From NCBI RefSeq assembly GCF_009758125.1, contig NZ_WRXO01000011.1, positions 124,001-188,000 of the forward strand: a DNA stretch of 64,000 nt. Direction: 5' to 3'. Under the pieces are notes generated by a model. That model did not search any database, had not been told where the DNA came from, and saw only the letters and a program-made list of their open reading frames with translations. Positions 34,507-43,917 of this stretch are shown in pieces (position 1 is the first letter of the stretch; every line of letters begins with the position of its first letter). The position numbers were made by a program, and so were the translations under genes. Source of the DNA: Chitinophaga oryziterrae (GTDB lineage Bacteria > Bacteroidota > Bacteroidia > Chitinophagales > Chitinophagaceae).

Positions 34507-36978
34507 ATGCGGAAATGGATTCGTATAGCCTTCATTGTTTTTGGTAGCTTCCTGGGAGTGCTGATAATCCTTTGGCTGGGATTGGCGTGGTACATACGAC
34601 AACATAAAGCAGAACTTTTACATCAGATCAGTGATATTCTCAACGACCGCCTGCATGGTGGCCAGCTGATGATCAGAGACATAGAACCCTCGCTGGTGCG
34701 CAGTTTTCCTGATATCTCCGTTTCTCTGCAAAACCTCTCCGTGAAAGACAGCCTGTGGGCACAACATCATCATAACCTGCTGGAAGTCTCCCGCGTTTTC
34801 ATAAAAGTAAACACCCTTGCACTGTTACATAAGAAACTGGACATAAAACAGGTAACCCTGGAAAGGGGTACTATCTATTTGTATACAGACAGTACCGGTT
34901 ACTCCAATACCAGTGTGTTAAAACGTAAAGCGCAGGGAGACAGCGCTACGGCAGGTGGCCGTAGTATGGGGCCGGATATTACCAGGCTGCAGCTCATAGA
35001 CATGCGCTTTGTGATGGATAACCAGGAAAAGAAAAAACTGTTTGATTTTGATATTGATAAACTGAAGGGTACACTAAAGAATAATGATACCGGCTGGGTA
35101 TTCTCCATGAGTACGTCCGTACTGGTAAAAAGCTTCTCATTCAATACAGTCCGCGGTAGTTTTATTAAGAACAAACGCGTGGAAACATCACTGGATGTTC
35201 AGTTCAACAGGAAAAAGAAAATACTTTTTATTCCTCAGCAGGGATTTGAAATAGATGGACAACCTATCTCAGCAGGAGCAAATTTCTCTTTTGGAGATAG
35301 CGTACGCCAGTTCAACATACATATTGTAGCAGAGAAAGTATTGCTCAGTCAGGCATCCTCCTGGCTCACACCTAAAATATCGGAAAGACTGGACAGCATT
35401 GACCTGCAAAAACCACTGGATGCAGAGTTTGCTCTTACCGGACATATGGTGCCACACGATTTACCGCTGGTGAATGTGACATGGAAAACAACGGACAACG
35501 TCGCTGTCACCAAAGGCCTGGAACTGAGTGAATGCAGCTTTGGCGGAGGATTTACCAATGAATGGGTTAAAGGACAACCCCGCACTGATGATAATTCAAC
35601 CATCAGTTTATACAGCCTGAAAGCCCGTTGTTATGGTATTCCCGTAATGGCTGATACCGTACATATCACCAACCTGCGGCATCCGGTGCTCACCGGTTAT
35701 TTCAGGTCTGAATTCCCGCTTACCGATCTGAATAATGCGACTAATGGCGATGCGGTGTTCAGCTTCACTTCCGGCACTGCTAAAGCCGCCCTGTATTATA
35801 AAGGCGGGATTGCCACCGGCGATACCATCACTCCTTATCTGAAGGGAACTGTACAGATAAAGCAAGGCGTACTGGAATACACTCCACGTAATCTGCAATT
35901 CAAAAACTGTAATGCTACGCTGGATTTCACCGGGCAGGACCTCTACCTGAAAGATATCAGCATTCAGACACAGAACAGCAGCCTGCTGATGGACGGAAGT
36001 GTACGTAATATCGCCAACCTGTATTTCACCGCGCCGGAAAAACTGCAACTCGACTGGAACGTTCGCAGTCCTGCTATCAGTCTGGATGAATTCCGCTCAT
36101 TCCTGGGTAAACGTAAATCCGGTGTGGCTGTCTCCAAAGCGGCCAACAGAAGGAAAGTCAACCGGGTAGCCAGCCAGTTGAACGTAATGCTCAATTCCTG
36201 TAATGTGAATTTGAAAGTCCTGGTAGATAAACTCACCTATAGTCATTTCATCGCCCAGAAAGTAACCGCTGATATAGCGCTTTCACAGACAGAGGTCCTG
36301 TTGAGGAAAATTGCTTTATCACATGCAGGCGGCAGTATCCAGTTAACAGGTAATGTAAAACAGGATGGCACCAATAACCGTTTTAAAATCAATACTGATA
36401 TCAGTAATGTACACATAGACCAGTTGTTTTATGCATTTGATAATTTTGGGATGAAGTCCCTGAGTGCTAAAAACCTGCAGGGTATCATCTCCGCCAAAGC
36501 GGATCTCAGCGGCAATGTAAGAGACAACGGTCAGATGGCGCCACAATCGATGTATGGCACACTCAGCTTCGATCTCCGTCAGGGCGCATTGATTCATTTT
36601 ACGCCCATTGAAGACATAGGCGACGTCGTGTTCCGCAAACGCAACCTGGGAAATATTACGTTCGATAATCTTAAAAATACATTGACACTACAGGGAAACA
36701 AGATCCTGATTCCCCCCATGCAGATCAATTCAAGTGCGCTGTACATGAATGTAAGCGGAGTGTATGGAATGCCCGCCGGTACTGATTTATATATAGATGT
36801 TCCGCTACGTAACCCCAGTAAGGATGAAGGCATCACAGATGTGAAAGAAAGGAAAAAACGTAGCCGTAGGGGTATTATATTGCACCTGCATGCTACTGAT
36901 GATAGTAATGGGAAGGTGAAGATCAAGCTGGGAGGGAAAGGCAATCCGGCAGAAGAAAAAGATAAAGAACTAAAGTAA
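34507..36978 (+). CDS. AsmA-like envelope protein
   Basis: An 823-residue AsmA-family protein anchored by one N-terminal membrane helix (about 5-29, IRIAFIVFGSFLGVLIILWLG) with a long periplasmic body of repeating beta-rich strands. The DILNDRLHGGQLMIRDIEP segment is the usual AsmA beginning, and ALSHAGGSIQLTGNV belongs to the AsmA C-terminal region. Related proteins act in phospholipid transport between membranes. ATG 34507 is chosen because it starts at the anchor helix and follows the -7 box. The end is very basic (RKKRSRRG). Confidence 0.88.
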   Translation: MRKWIRIAFIVFGSFLGVLIILWLGLAWYIRQHKAELLHQISDILNDRLHGGQLMIRDIEPSLVRSFPDISVSLQNLSVKDSLWAQHHHNLLEVSRVFIKVNTLALLHKKLDIKQVTLERGTIYLYTDSTGYSNTSVLKRKAQGDSATAGGRSMGPDITRLQLIDMRFVMDNQEKKKLFDFDIDKLKGTLKNNDTGWVFSMSTSVLVKSFSFNTVRGSFIKNKRVETSLDVQFNRKKKILFIPQQGFEIDGQPISAGANFSFGDSVRQFNIHIVAEKVLLSQASSWLTPKISERLDSIDLQKPLDAEFALTGHMVPHDLPLVNVTWKTTDNVAVTKGLELSECSFGGGFTNEWVKGQPRTDDNSTISLYSLKARCYGIPVMADTVHITNLRHPVLTGYFRSEFPLTDLNNATNGDAVFSFTSGTAKAALYYKGGIATGDTITPYLKGTVQIKQGVLEYTPRNLQFKNCNATLDFTGQDLYLKDISIQTQNSSLLMDGSVRNIANLYFTAPEKLQLDWNVRSPAISLDEFRSFLGKRKSGVAVSKAANRRKVNRVASQLNVMLNSCNVNLKVLVDKLTYSHFIAQKVTADIALSQTEVLLRKIALSHAGGSIQLTGNVKQDGTNNRFKINTDISNVHIDQLFYAFDNFGMKSLSAKNLQGIISAKADLSGNVRDNGQMAPQSMYGTLSFDLRQGALIHFTPIEDIGDVVFRKRNLGNITFDNLKNTLTLQGNKILIPPMQINSSALYMNVSGVYGMPAGTDLYIDVPLRNPSKDEGITDVKERKKRSRRGIILHLHATDDSNGKVKIKLGGKGNPAEEKDKELK

Positions 36979-37035
36979 CATTTTCGGAGAAACGGCGTTT
37001 AATGATTGTTTATCAATCATTTGACAGAAATGATC

Positions 37036-37043
37036 TAATTTTG
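37036..37043 (+). promoter_or_regulatory. -7 promoter element of the small lipoprotein gene
   Basis: TAATTTTG matches TAnnTTTG and lies 23 bp before ATG 37067, suggesting a short leader. No -33 element at proper spacing is seen. Confidence 0.4.
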
Positions 37044-37066
37044 CAGCCTTTCAACGAATTACATCC

Positions 37067-37480
37067 ATGAGGAAAATACTGGCTTTATCTCTGCTGACTT
37101 TCATTTCCTGTAAAAAAGATAACAATACTGTACAACAGTACAACTATACAGGCAAATGGAATATCTCTCAATCCATCAGCAAGGAATATACACTGGAGAA
37201 CGGAGATACTATTTATACAAAGAACGAAGTAACGGATTATGGGGCAGGTGCTGCCTGGATTAACTTCCAGTCTAAGTATGCACTGATGTATATCAACTAC
37301 AGCCTGGACTCCATGAAGTACGAACCCATCACCCAATCTTATTTCAACCTGGATTCCACACTTTGTGAAATCACGGCTTTTTCAGATTCGGCTTTCCTTT
37401 TTAACACATTGATCTTCGATAATACCGCCATACCTGATAAGATTCAGGTGAAACAGGATTTTTTCACATTATCGAAATAA
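37067..37480 (+). CDS. Small lipoprotein, possibly lipocalin-like
   Basis: A 137-residue lipoprotein with leader MRKILALSLLTFISC (lipobox FISC, then KKDNN). The mature part opens with YTGKWNISQSIS; a G-x-W near the start followed by alternating beta strands recalls small lipocalin-like Bacteroidota lipoproteins, but no family is certain. It sits alone between the AsmA-like and YihY genes and has its own -7 box. Confidence 0.75.
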   Translation: MRKILALSLLTFISCKKDNNTVQQYNYTGKWNISQSISKEYTLENGDTIYTKNEVTDYGAGAAWINFQSKYALMYINYSLDSMKYEPITQSYFNLDSTLCEITAFSDSAFLFNTLIFDNTAIPDKIQVKQDFFTLSK

Positions 37481-37526
37481 CAAGGCATGGTTTTTTATTG
37501 TTATAAGGACGACCATGTAGAATTAT

Positions 37527-38429
37527 ATGTCCGGCACATATCTGAAAGGAATAGTATACACATTAAAGGCAGCCTTTCGACTGCTGCAGATCAATGATCC
37601 CCTGCGTTTGGCAGGAGCCACTGCTTTTTTTGCGAGTTTCGCGTTACCCCCCATATTACTGATCCTCATCCAGGTAATGGGATTGCTCTTCGACCGTAAA
37701 AGCATCGGTAAACAACTATTCCTGCGACTGGGAGATATTGTAGGGAAGGAGAGTGCCCAACAGGTAATCATTACCCTAAGAGGTTTCAGAGGATTAGCCC
37801 AGACATGGCCCGTAGCCATTGTCCTGTTTATATTCCTCTTATTCGTTTCCACTACCTTACTTAAAGTCATAAAAAGCTCCCTCAACCAGCTCTGGATGAT
37901 CCGCATTACCGAAAAGGAAAACTTTCTGCAATCCATCCTGGGCAGGCTCCGTTCACTGATAGTGATAGGGGCCGCCGGTATCCTGTTCCTGGCAGGACTA
38001 ATGGCAGAGAGCGCACACGCGTTCTTAGGCAACTATATACAGGACCTCTATCCGGGTGTAGCCTTTGTATTCAACGGTGTGTTTACCCAATTGGTATCAC
38101 TCATCATTGTTACAGCCTGGTTCGCGGTACTGTTCCGTTATTTACCAGATGCACGGCCCGACTGGAAAGTGGCGTTTGCAGGCGCACTTTTAACCGGTGT
38201 ATTATTTAATATAGGGAAATTACTCCTGAGAAGGTTGTTATCTGGGGGCAACCTTGGATTGCTTTACGGAGCTTCTGCTTCGGCCGTACTGTTAATGCTC
38301 TTCATCTTTTACAGCGCTATCATATTTTACTATGGGGCTGCTTTTACAAAAACGTGGAGCGAATACAAGAAGCGGCCAATGCAACCGTTACGGAAAGCTA
38401 CCTTTTACGAACTGGCTGATGTGGAATAA
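37527..38429 (+). CDS. YihY/BrkB family membrane protein
   Basis: A 300-residue inner membrane protein with six hydrophobic segments. It has typical YihY features: an amphipathic N-terminus, ATAFFASFALPPILLILIQ (about 31-49), the NQLWMIRI loop, and LLSGGNLGLLYGASASAVLLMLFIFYSAIIFYYGAAFT near the end. The family was once annotated as ribonuclease BN, which is not supported; its function is unknown. The small minus-strand gene ends 5 bp from its stop. Confidence 0.9.
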   Translation: MSGTYLKGIVYTLKAAFRLLQINDPLRLAGATAFFASFALPPILLILIQVMGLLFDRKSIGKQLFLRLGDIVGKESAQQVIITLRGFRGLAQTWPVAIVLFIFLLFVSTTLLKVIKSSLNQLWMIRITEKENFLQSILGRLRSLIVIGAAGILFLAGLMAESAHAFLGNYIQDLYPGVAFVFNGVFTQLVSLIIVTAWFAVLFRYLPDARPDWKVAFAGALLTGVLFNIGKLLLRRLLSGGNLGLLYGASASAVLLMLFIFYSAIIFYYGAAFTKTWSEYKKRPMQPLRKATFYELADVE

Positions 38430-38434
38430 TCTGA

Positions 38435-38677
38435 TTACTCCCCCCGCATAATACTCTCAATTTCATTCTTGATCTGGCTGCTGAATCCTTCCAGTTCAAT
38501 CTTAGGATGCTGGTCCAGGTTGATCCTGATCTTCCCGTTTTCATTTAATAAAGAGTCGGATAAAGGCTCCAGTAATGCATGCATCTGTCTTACACCCATC
38601 TGTGCAAGTTGATTCATAAAAGAGTCTTCCAACTGAAAAAATTCTCGGTTCTTGTAGGAATAAGTTACTTGAATCAT
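38435..38677 (-). CDS. Small hypothetical protein
   Basis: An 80-residue soluble protein with no recognised domain: MIQVTYSYKNREFFQLEDSF, a helical middle (QLAQMGVRQMHALLEPLSDSLL) and an acidic amphipathic end (SSQIKNEIESIMRGE). ATG 38677 or the later ATG at residue 21 may be the start. It converges on the YihY gene and diverges from the DPP-IV gene. The upstream interval 38678-38928 (251 bp, AT-rich) holds both promoters; nothing else was recognised there. Confidence 0.65.
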   Translation of the reverse strand: MIQVTYSYKNREFFQLEDSFMNQLAQMGVRQMHALLEPLSDSLLNENGKIRINLDQHPKIELEGFSSQIKNEIESIMRGE

Positions 38678-38928
38678 GTTAAACGATTTTCAAAGGATAT
38701 TAGTAATTAATTGAATTGATCAAATATGGCTATGTATATGTCCCGGCTCTTCACACAGATTAAAGTACAATTACTGTGCTAATTTGTTTTGCCGGTATAA
38801 ATATATAAATTATATTAATAACTTGTTGTTATTCACTCGTATAAAACTTTTCCACAATGGGTTTTCCACAGGTCAGGCTTACCCATGGCTTATTAAAATG
38901 ATTTATATTGCCGCTTCAAATTCGTCAA

Positions 38929-41118
38929 ATGGGATCACTTCGTTATTTGAGGGGATTTATTTCCCTTATTCTTTGTTTGCTGGCAGGTTACGCACAGGCT
39001 CAACCGGGCGAGTCCACCAAGTGGAGCCGTGATGGACAAGCCATGTATATGCAAAATGGGGCTGCCATTGTAGCCTACCAGCTAAAAGACAGCAAAAAGA
39101 CTGATAAAATCACTGCTGCCCAGTTAACCCCCGCCGGTGGAAGTCCGCTGGATGTCAGAGATTTCGCTTTTTCTGCTGATGAAAAGAAACTATTGATATA
39201 TACCAATGCTAAGAAGGTTTGGCGCTATGATACCCGTGGCGATTACTGGATACTGGACCTGGCTACCAATAGCCTGAAGCAGCTGGGAAAAGGCTTACCA
39301 GCCTCTTCTATGATGTTCGCTAAGTTATCTCCGGATGGCTTACAGGTGGCGTATGTAAGCGGGCATAATATCTATGTGGAAGATCTCGCTACTAATAAAA
39401 GAAAGGCTTTAACACAGGATGGCACCAGCCATCTGATCAATGGTACTTTCGACTGGGCCTATGAAGAAGAGTTCAGTTGCCGTGATGGTTTCCGCTGGAG
39501 CCCGGATAGTAAATCCATTGCTTACTGGCAGATAAATGCCAATAAGATCAGGGATTTTCTGATGATAGATAACACAGATTCCATCTACTCTTTTACCGTA
39601 CCGGTAGAATACCCCAAAGCAGGTGAAAGTCCTTCTGCCTGCCGTGTTGGGGTAGTGGACCTTGCTACCGCTAAAACCACCTGGTTACAGGTGCCGGGCG
39701 ATGCACAACAGCACTACATTCCCCGTATGGAATGGCAACCCGGTAAAAACGACCTGATCATTCAGCAGTTAAACCGTAAACAGAACGAAAGCATCTTATA
39801 TATATGTAATGCAGTTACCGGAAAGGCAAAGAAGCTGTATACCGAAAGTGACCCTGCCTGGCTGGATGTAAAATCCCGCTGGAATGAACATGATATCGCC
39901 GGCTGGGACTGGAATAAAGAAGCAAACTCTTTTGTATGGGTAAGTGAAAAGGATGGATGGCGTCACCTCTACCGTATCGATATGAATGGTAAAGAAACGC
40001 TGCTCACACCTGGTAAATATGATGTGATCAACCTGCTTAGTATAGACGAAACACATAACCAGGCATATATCCTGGCCTCTCCGGATAATGCGACCCAGCA
40101 GTTCCTGTACAAAGTGACCCTGGATGGTAAAAGTGCACCGGAGCGAGTTTCTCCCATAACAGAAGAAGGTACGCATGAATACGAGATCTCTCCGGATGCC
40201 CAGTATGCATTGCATAAATTCTCCAATCATTTCTTCCCGCCACAAAGCGAAATAGTATACCTGCCAACGCATAAAAGCGGGGAAGGCAATCCTGTTTTCA
40301 GGAACCTGCTATCCGCCCGTTATGCACAGCAGCAGGAATTCTTCCAGGTAACAACGGCTGATGGTGTTACCATGGATGGCTGGATGGCCAGGCCCAACAA
40401 CTTCGATTCTACTAAAAAATACCCGATTGTATTTTATGTATACGGTGAACCTGCCGGTGCTACTGCAACAGATCAATATGGGGCAGGCCGTAACTTCCTT
40501 TACGATGGTAACATGGCAGAGGACGGATACATCTATGTGACGATGGATAACCGCGGCACACCTGTTCCTAAGGGCCGTGAGTGGCGTAAATGCATCTACC
40601 GCAAAGTTGGTATCATCAATGCACGTGATCAGGCACAGGGCGCTCAGGCGCTGTTTAACCGCCATAAATACATAGATACTTCCCGCGTAGCCGTATGGGG
40701 CTGGAGCGGCGGAGGTTCCATGACGCTGAACCTGATGTTCCAGTATCCTGCCATCTATAAGACAGGTATTGCTATTGCGGCAGTAGGCAATCAGCTTACT
40801 TACGATAACATCTACCAGGAACGTTATATGGGATTACCACAGGAAAACAGGGCGGATTTTGTAGCGGGGTCTCCCATCACTTACGCAAAGAACTTACAGG
40901 GGAATCTTCTGTATATTCATGGTACCGGTGATGATAATGTACATTACCAGAATGCGGAAATGCTGGTGAATGAGCTGGTACGCTATAACAAGCAATTCCA
41001 GTTTATGTCTTACCCTAACCGTACGCACAGTATCCGTGAAGGAGAAGGTACTTTCAGACATCTCTCTACTTTATACACTACTTATTTAAAACAACATTGC
41101 CCTCCGGGAGCCAGATAA
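38929..41118 (+). CDS. Dipeptidyl peptidase IV family S9 serine peptidase
   Basis: A 729-residue secreted peptidase with a signal peptide (about 1-24, ending AGYAQA). An eight-bladed propeller N-terminal region (about 30-460) contains the DWAYEEEF double-Glu motif that holds the substrate amino group. The catalytic domain has the Ser in VWGWSGGGSM, the Asp in GTGDDNVHY and the His in NRTHSIREG, so the triad is complete. It probably cleaves X-Pro/X-Ala dipeptides in the periplasm. ATG 38929 is chosen because it begins the signal peptide. Confidence 0.93.
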   Translation: MGSLRYLRGFISLILCLLAGYAQAQPGESTKWSRDGQAMYMQNGAAIVAYQLKDSKKTDKITAAQLTPAGGSPLDVRDFAFSADEKKLLIYTNAKKVWRYDTRGDYWILDLATNSLKQLGKGLPASSMMFAKLSPDGLQVAYVSGHNIYVEDLATNKRKALTQDGTSHLINGTFDWAYEEEFSCRDGFRWSPDSKSIAYWQINANKIRDFLMIDNTDSIYSFTVPVEYPKAGESPSACRVGVVDLATAKTTWLQVPGDAQQHYIPRMEWQPGKNDLIIQQLNRKQNESILYICNAVTGKAKKLYTESDPAWLDVKSRWNEHDIAGWDWNKEANSFVWVSEKDGWRHLYRIDMNGKETLLTPGKYDVINLLSIDETHNQAYILASPDNATQQFLYKVTLDGKSAPERVSPITEEGTHEYEISPDAQYALHKFSNHFFPPQSEIVYLPTHKSGEGNPVFRNLLSARYAQQQEFFQVTTADGVTMDGWMARPNNFDSTKKYPIVFYVYGEPAGATATDQYGAGRNFLYDGNMAEDGYIYVTMDNRGTPVPKGREWRKCIYRKVGIINARDQAQGAQALFNRHKYIDTSRVAVWGWSGGGSMTLNLMFQYPAIYKTGIAIAAVGNQLTYDNIYQERYMGLPQENRADFVAGSPITYAKNLQGNLLYIHGTGDDNVHYQNAEMLVNELVRYNKQFQFMSYPNRTHSIREGEGTFRHLSTLYTTYLKQHCPPGAR

Positions 41119-41125
41119 AACAGCT

Positions 41126-41512
41126 ATGTCAAAAGCAAGGATTTTCGGATTAGTATCCGTAGTGATAGTTATCATCAGCGCTTTTCTTCCCTGGTTAACA
41201 GTAGAAAGCAAGCATGTTATGTTTACGGGGCTCAGTACTGCCGGTTCGCGTTTCGGAGAGCCCGGTAAACTGAATATTATAATGGCAATATTAACAGGTA
41301 TCTTATTCCTGGTACCAGGTAAAGTAGCGCCAAGGTTCAACCTCTTCACTGCCGCCTTCATGGCGGTATGGGCTTTCCGTAACTTCTTATTATTCAGCCG
41401 TTGTGAGATGGGAGAGTGCCCGGACAGAGGGATAGGTCTGTATTTATCTTTAATAGCAGCCATCGCAGCTTTCATCTGCGTATTATTCTGCAGCGGAGAA
41501 AAGAAGGATTAA
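41126..41512 (+). CDS. Small four-helix membrane protein
   Basis: A 128-residue hypothetical membrane protein with four hydrophobic helices (about 8-25, 49-64, 72-90 and 103-122) and a short CEMGEC cysteine pair between helices 3 and 4. No family is recognised. It starts 7 bp after the DPP-IV gene, so it is probably in the same transcript. Confidence 0.75.
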   Translation: MSKARIFGLVSVVIVIISAFLPWLTVESKHVMFTGLSTAGSRFGEPGKLNIIMAILTGILFLVPGKVAPRFNLFTAAFMAVWAFRNFLLFSRCEMGECPDRGIGLYLSLIAAIAAFICVLFCSGEKKD

Positions 41513-41519
41513 AATTTTT

Positions 41520-41550
41520 GGTTTTTGCAGGGTTTCGCCTTGCAAAAACC
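41520..41550 (+). terminator. Candidate terminator hairpin
   Basis: GGTTTTTGCA (41520-41529) pairs with TGCAAAAACC (41541-41550). The downstream T-tract is poor, so termination is uncertain. A second inverted pair, AAAGGCTA/TAGCCTTT, follows within 41582-41621. Confidence 0.4.
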
Positions 41551-41626
41551 TTCAGATATTGTTCAGTAAATAATCTACTTCGAAAGGCTAGGAAGCCTAT
41601 TATGTTTTAGTAAGTAGCCTTTGTAA

Positions 41627-42271
41627 TTATCTGAATATTAACTGTAAAATAAATGCGCCTGACCAAACAGCTCCCGTATAAGCTACATTTCTTAGTATCA
41701 AAGGTATTGCCGCCTGATTTGTCATTTTAGACTTTACAAAACTAAACAACACCATCACGCCAAAAGCCAGTAATACGCTCTTATTACCAGCCTCAGGAAA
41801 ATTCTCATTTGATAAATAAGGCCAGAAAGGCAGCAACCCACCTAATAAAAAGAACACCCCTGTAATCAGCGCATTGAGCAACGCCCGGCCTAAATGATAA
41901 TAGCTTACCTGCACATTTTCCTCCTGCAAAGTATGCTCCCATTCGCTCGCATCCTTAGCCATTTCTTCTGCAATATCGGCAATCATATTCTCACTGATAT
42001 CCAGGTTTTCCAGCTTCTGTCTTTCTTTCGGGGACAAGGTACTTTCATCATGCTGGGAATCCCCTTTATTAGCCTGGTAAGCGGTGAACATCACCACTAT
42101 ACTGCCTATCAGCCATATACAGGTATTCACTGTATAAAACCGCTGTACAGTAATATTAAGGGTATGAGAAAGGAACGTAGTAAAAAACAGCAGCAATAAA
42201 CCTTCCGGAAATCCAATCAGGAAATCGGTGATCCATCCACTACTACGGATAGCTTTGTACTCCTTGGACAT
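41627..42271 (-). CDS. VIT1/CCC1-like membrane transporter
   Basis: A 214-residue protein with about five membrane helices. SSGWITDFLIGFPEGLLLLFF (about 10-30) corresponds to the first helix of VIT1/CCC1 iron/manganese transporters. A cytoplasmic segment between helices 2 and 3 (about 75-120) is rich in Glu/Asp (NMIADIAEEMAKDASEWEH), as in the metal-binding region of that family. Metal specificity cannot be told. It lies immediately after rocD (0-bp gap), on the same strand. Confidence 0.75.
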   Translation of the reverse strand: MSKEYKAIRSSGWITDFLIGFPEGLLLLFFTTFLSHTLNITVQRFYTVNTCIWLIGSIVVMFTAYQANKGDSQHDESTLSPKERQKLENLDISENMIADIAEEMAKDASEWEHTLQEENVQVSYYHLGRALLNALITGVFFLLGGLLPFWPYLSNENFPEAGNKSVLLAFGVMVLFSFVKSKMTNQAAIPLILRNVAYTGAVWSGAFILQLIFR

Positions 42272-43504
42272 CTATAATATTTCAAGACTTTTGGCAATGA
42301 TCTCCACACATTCTTTCACCTGGGTGGCAGTGATGATCAGTGGAGGTGCAAATCTTATTTTATCACCATGGGTAGGTTTGGCCAGCAGACCATTATCTTT
42401 TAATTCAAGGCAAAGGTCCCAGGCAGCTTCCGGATTATTATGCTGAATAACGATCGCATTCAATAAACCCCGGCCCCTGATGGTTTTAATAGAAGGAGAG
42501 GATAACTTAGCCAGTTCTCCCCGCAGTAAAATCCCCATGGCTTCGGCGTTTTCGCTCATCTTTTCTTCCTTCAGCACGGTCAGCGCCGCAATCGCCACCT
42601 TACAGGCCAGTGGATTACCTCCATAGGTACTGCCATGTTCTCCCGGCTTAATGGTGAGCATAATCTCATCGTTCGCCAATACGGCGGCCACCGGTAAAAC
42701 ACCACCGGAAAGAGCTTTACCCAGTATCAGTATATCAGGATGTACTTTTTCATGATCACAGCACAGCATCTTACCTGTGCGGGCCAGTCCTGTCTGAATT
42801 TCATCAGCGATGAACAGCACCTGTGCATCTTCACAATACTGACGGGCCTTTTTCAGATAACCATCATCAGGTACTACCACACCGGCTTCCCCCTGTATAG
42901 GTTCTACCAGGAATCCCGCTACATTTTTGTCCTGTAACACTTTTTCCAGCGCCGGCAGGTCGTTATAAGGAATCACTTCATATCCCGGCATAAACGGACC
43001 AAAGTCCGTACGGGAAGAAGGATCAGTACTAAAGGATATTACGTTCAGCGTGCGGCCGTGGAAGTTATTGGCGCATACGACGATCTTAGCTTTATTCTCA
43101 GGAATCCCCTTTACCACATAGCCCCAGCGACGACATAGCTTCAGCGCCGTTTCCACCGCTTCCACACCGGTATTCATGGGTAATACCTTATCATAACCGA
43201 AATAGGTAGTAATGAAGGCGGCATATTCTCCCAGCAGGTCATTGTGAAAAGCCCGGGAAGTCAGCGTCAGCTTCTGCGCCTGTTCTACCAGCGCTTTAAT
43301 AATAGCAGGATGGCAATGCCCCTGGTTTACGGCAGAATAACCGGAAAGGAAATCGTAATAACGTTTCCCATCCACATCATAGAGGAATACACCTTCTCCA
43401 CGGTCCAGTACTACTGGCAGCGGATGATAATTATGCGCACCATACCGCTCTTCGAGGTCAAGGTAGTGCTGCGTTTTCTCACTGATCTTAAATGTGTGTA
43501 ACAT
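42272..43504 (-). CDS. rocD: Ornithine-oxoacid aminotransferase
   Basis: A 410-residue class III PLP aminotransferase that converts ornithine and 2-oxoglutarate to glutamate semialdehyde and glutamate. It has YGAHNYHPLPVVL near the start, the NTGVEAVETALKL cofactor region, FIADEIQTGLARTG (PLP Asp) and ILGKALSGGVLPVAAV with the Schiff-base Lys. The ATG at 43504 (MLHTFKISEKT) is preferred; an in-frame TTG lies 9 nt upstream. A TAACTTTG box (43511-43518, minus strand) ends 7 nt before this ATG, suggesting a leaderless or nearly leaderless mRNA. Confidence 0.95.
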   Translation of the reverse strand: MLHTFKISEKTQHYLDLEERYGAHNYHPLPVVLDRGEGVFLYDVDGKRYYDFLSGYSAVNQGHCHPAIIKALVEQAQKLTLTSRAFHNDLLGEYAAFITTYFGYDKVLPMNTGVEAVETALKLCRRWGYVVKGIPENKAKIVVCANNFHGRTLNVISFSTDPSSRTDFGPFMPGYEVIPYNDLPALEKVLQDKNVAGFLVEPIQGEAGVVVPDDGYLKKARQYCEDAQVLFIADEIQTGLARTGKMLCCDHEKVHPDILILGKALSGGVLPVAAVLANDEIMLTIKPGEHGSTYGGNPLACKVAIAALTVLKEEKMSENAEAMGILLRGELAKLSSPSIKTIRGRGLLNAIVIQHNNPEAAWDLCLELKDNGLLAKPTHGDKIRFAPPLIITATQVKECVEIIAKSLEIL

Positions 43505-43526
43505 ACCCCCCAAAGTTAGTCAATTG

Positions 43527-43787
43527 TTATTTACCCTGTAATTTATTCACCAGCTGAATATATTCCTGCATAGCTGCCTCTTTGGATTTTCCTTTCAGTT
43601 CTTCCCAGGCATTGTATTTTGCTTTGGCTACAAAGTCGAAAGGATTGGAAGGCGCTTCTCCGTTTACGTCACCTTCATTGCCTTGTTTGTAGAGGGAATA
43701 CAGTTGGAGCAGTGTTTCGTTATCGGGTTTTGAGGGGAGGGTTTTACTGGCCGCTGCTGCGGCTTCAAATTCTTGCCGGAGATCCAT
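43527..43787 (-). CDS. Acyl-CoA-binding protein
   Basis: An 86-residue four-helix ACBP, the cytosolic carrier that binds long-chain acyl-CoA. The signature region is present: LRQEFEAAAAASKTLPSKP, the LLQLYSLYKQGNEGDV helix with the conserved Tyr and Lys, and KAKYNAWEELKGKSKEAAMQEYI. ACBPs are mostly eukaryotic but recur in Bacteroidota. It is upstream of rocD on the same strand, with a 22-bp gap that carries the rocD -7 box. Confidence 0.93.
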   Translation of the reverse strand: MDLRQEFEAAAAASKTLPSKPDNETLLQLYSLYKQGNEGDVNGEAPSNPFDFVAKAKYNAWEELKGKSKEAAMQEYIQLVNKLQGK

Positions 43788-43865
43788 GATATTTTTTATA
43801 CTAATGTAGGGGAAATACTCCTAAATACCCTAAGTTCACGTGTACTGGAATCGCAAAAATTTGAA

Positions 43866-43873
43866 TACCTTTG
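43866..43873 (+). promoter_or_regulatory. -7 promoter element of lepA
   Basis: A perfect TAnnTTTG box, TACCTTTG, lies 44 bp before the lepA ATG. Confidence 0.6.
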
Positions 43874-43917
43874 CGCCCTGACGTAAGGCGCTTAAACGCC
43901 TGGTTTTAAAAGCATAT

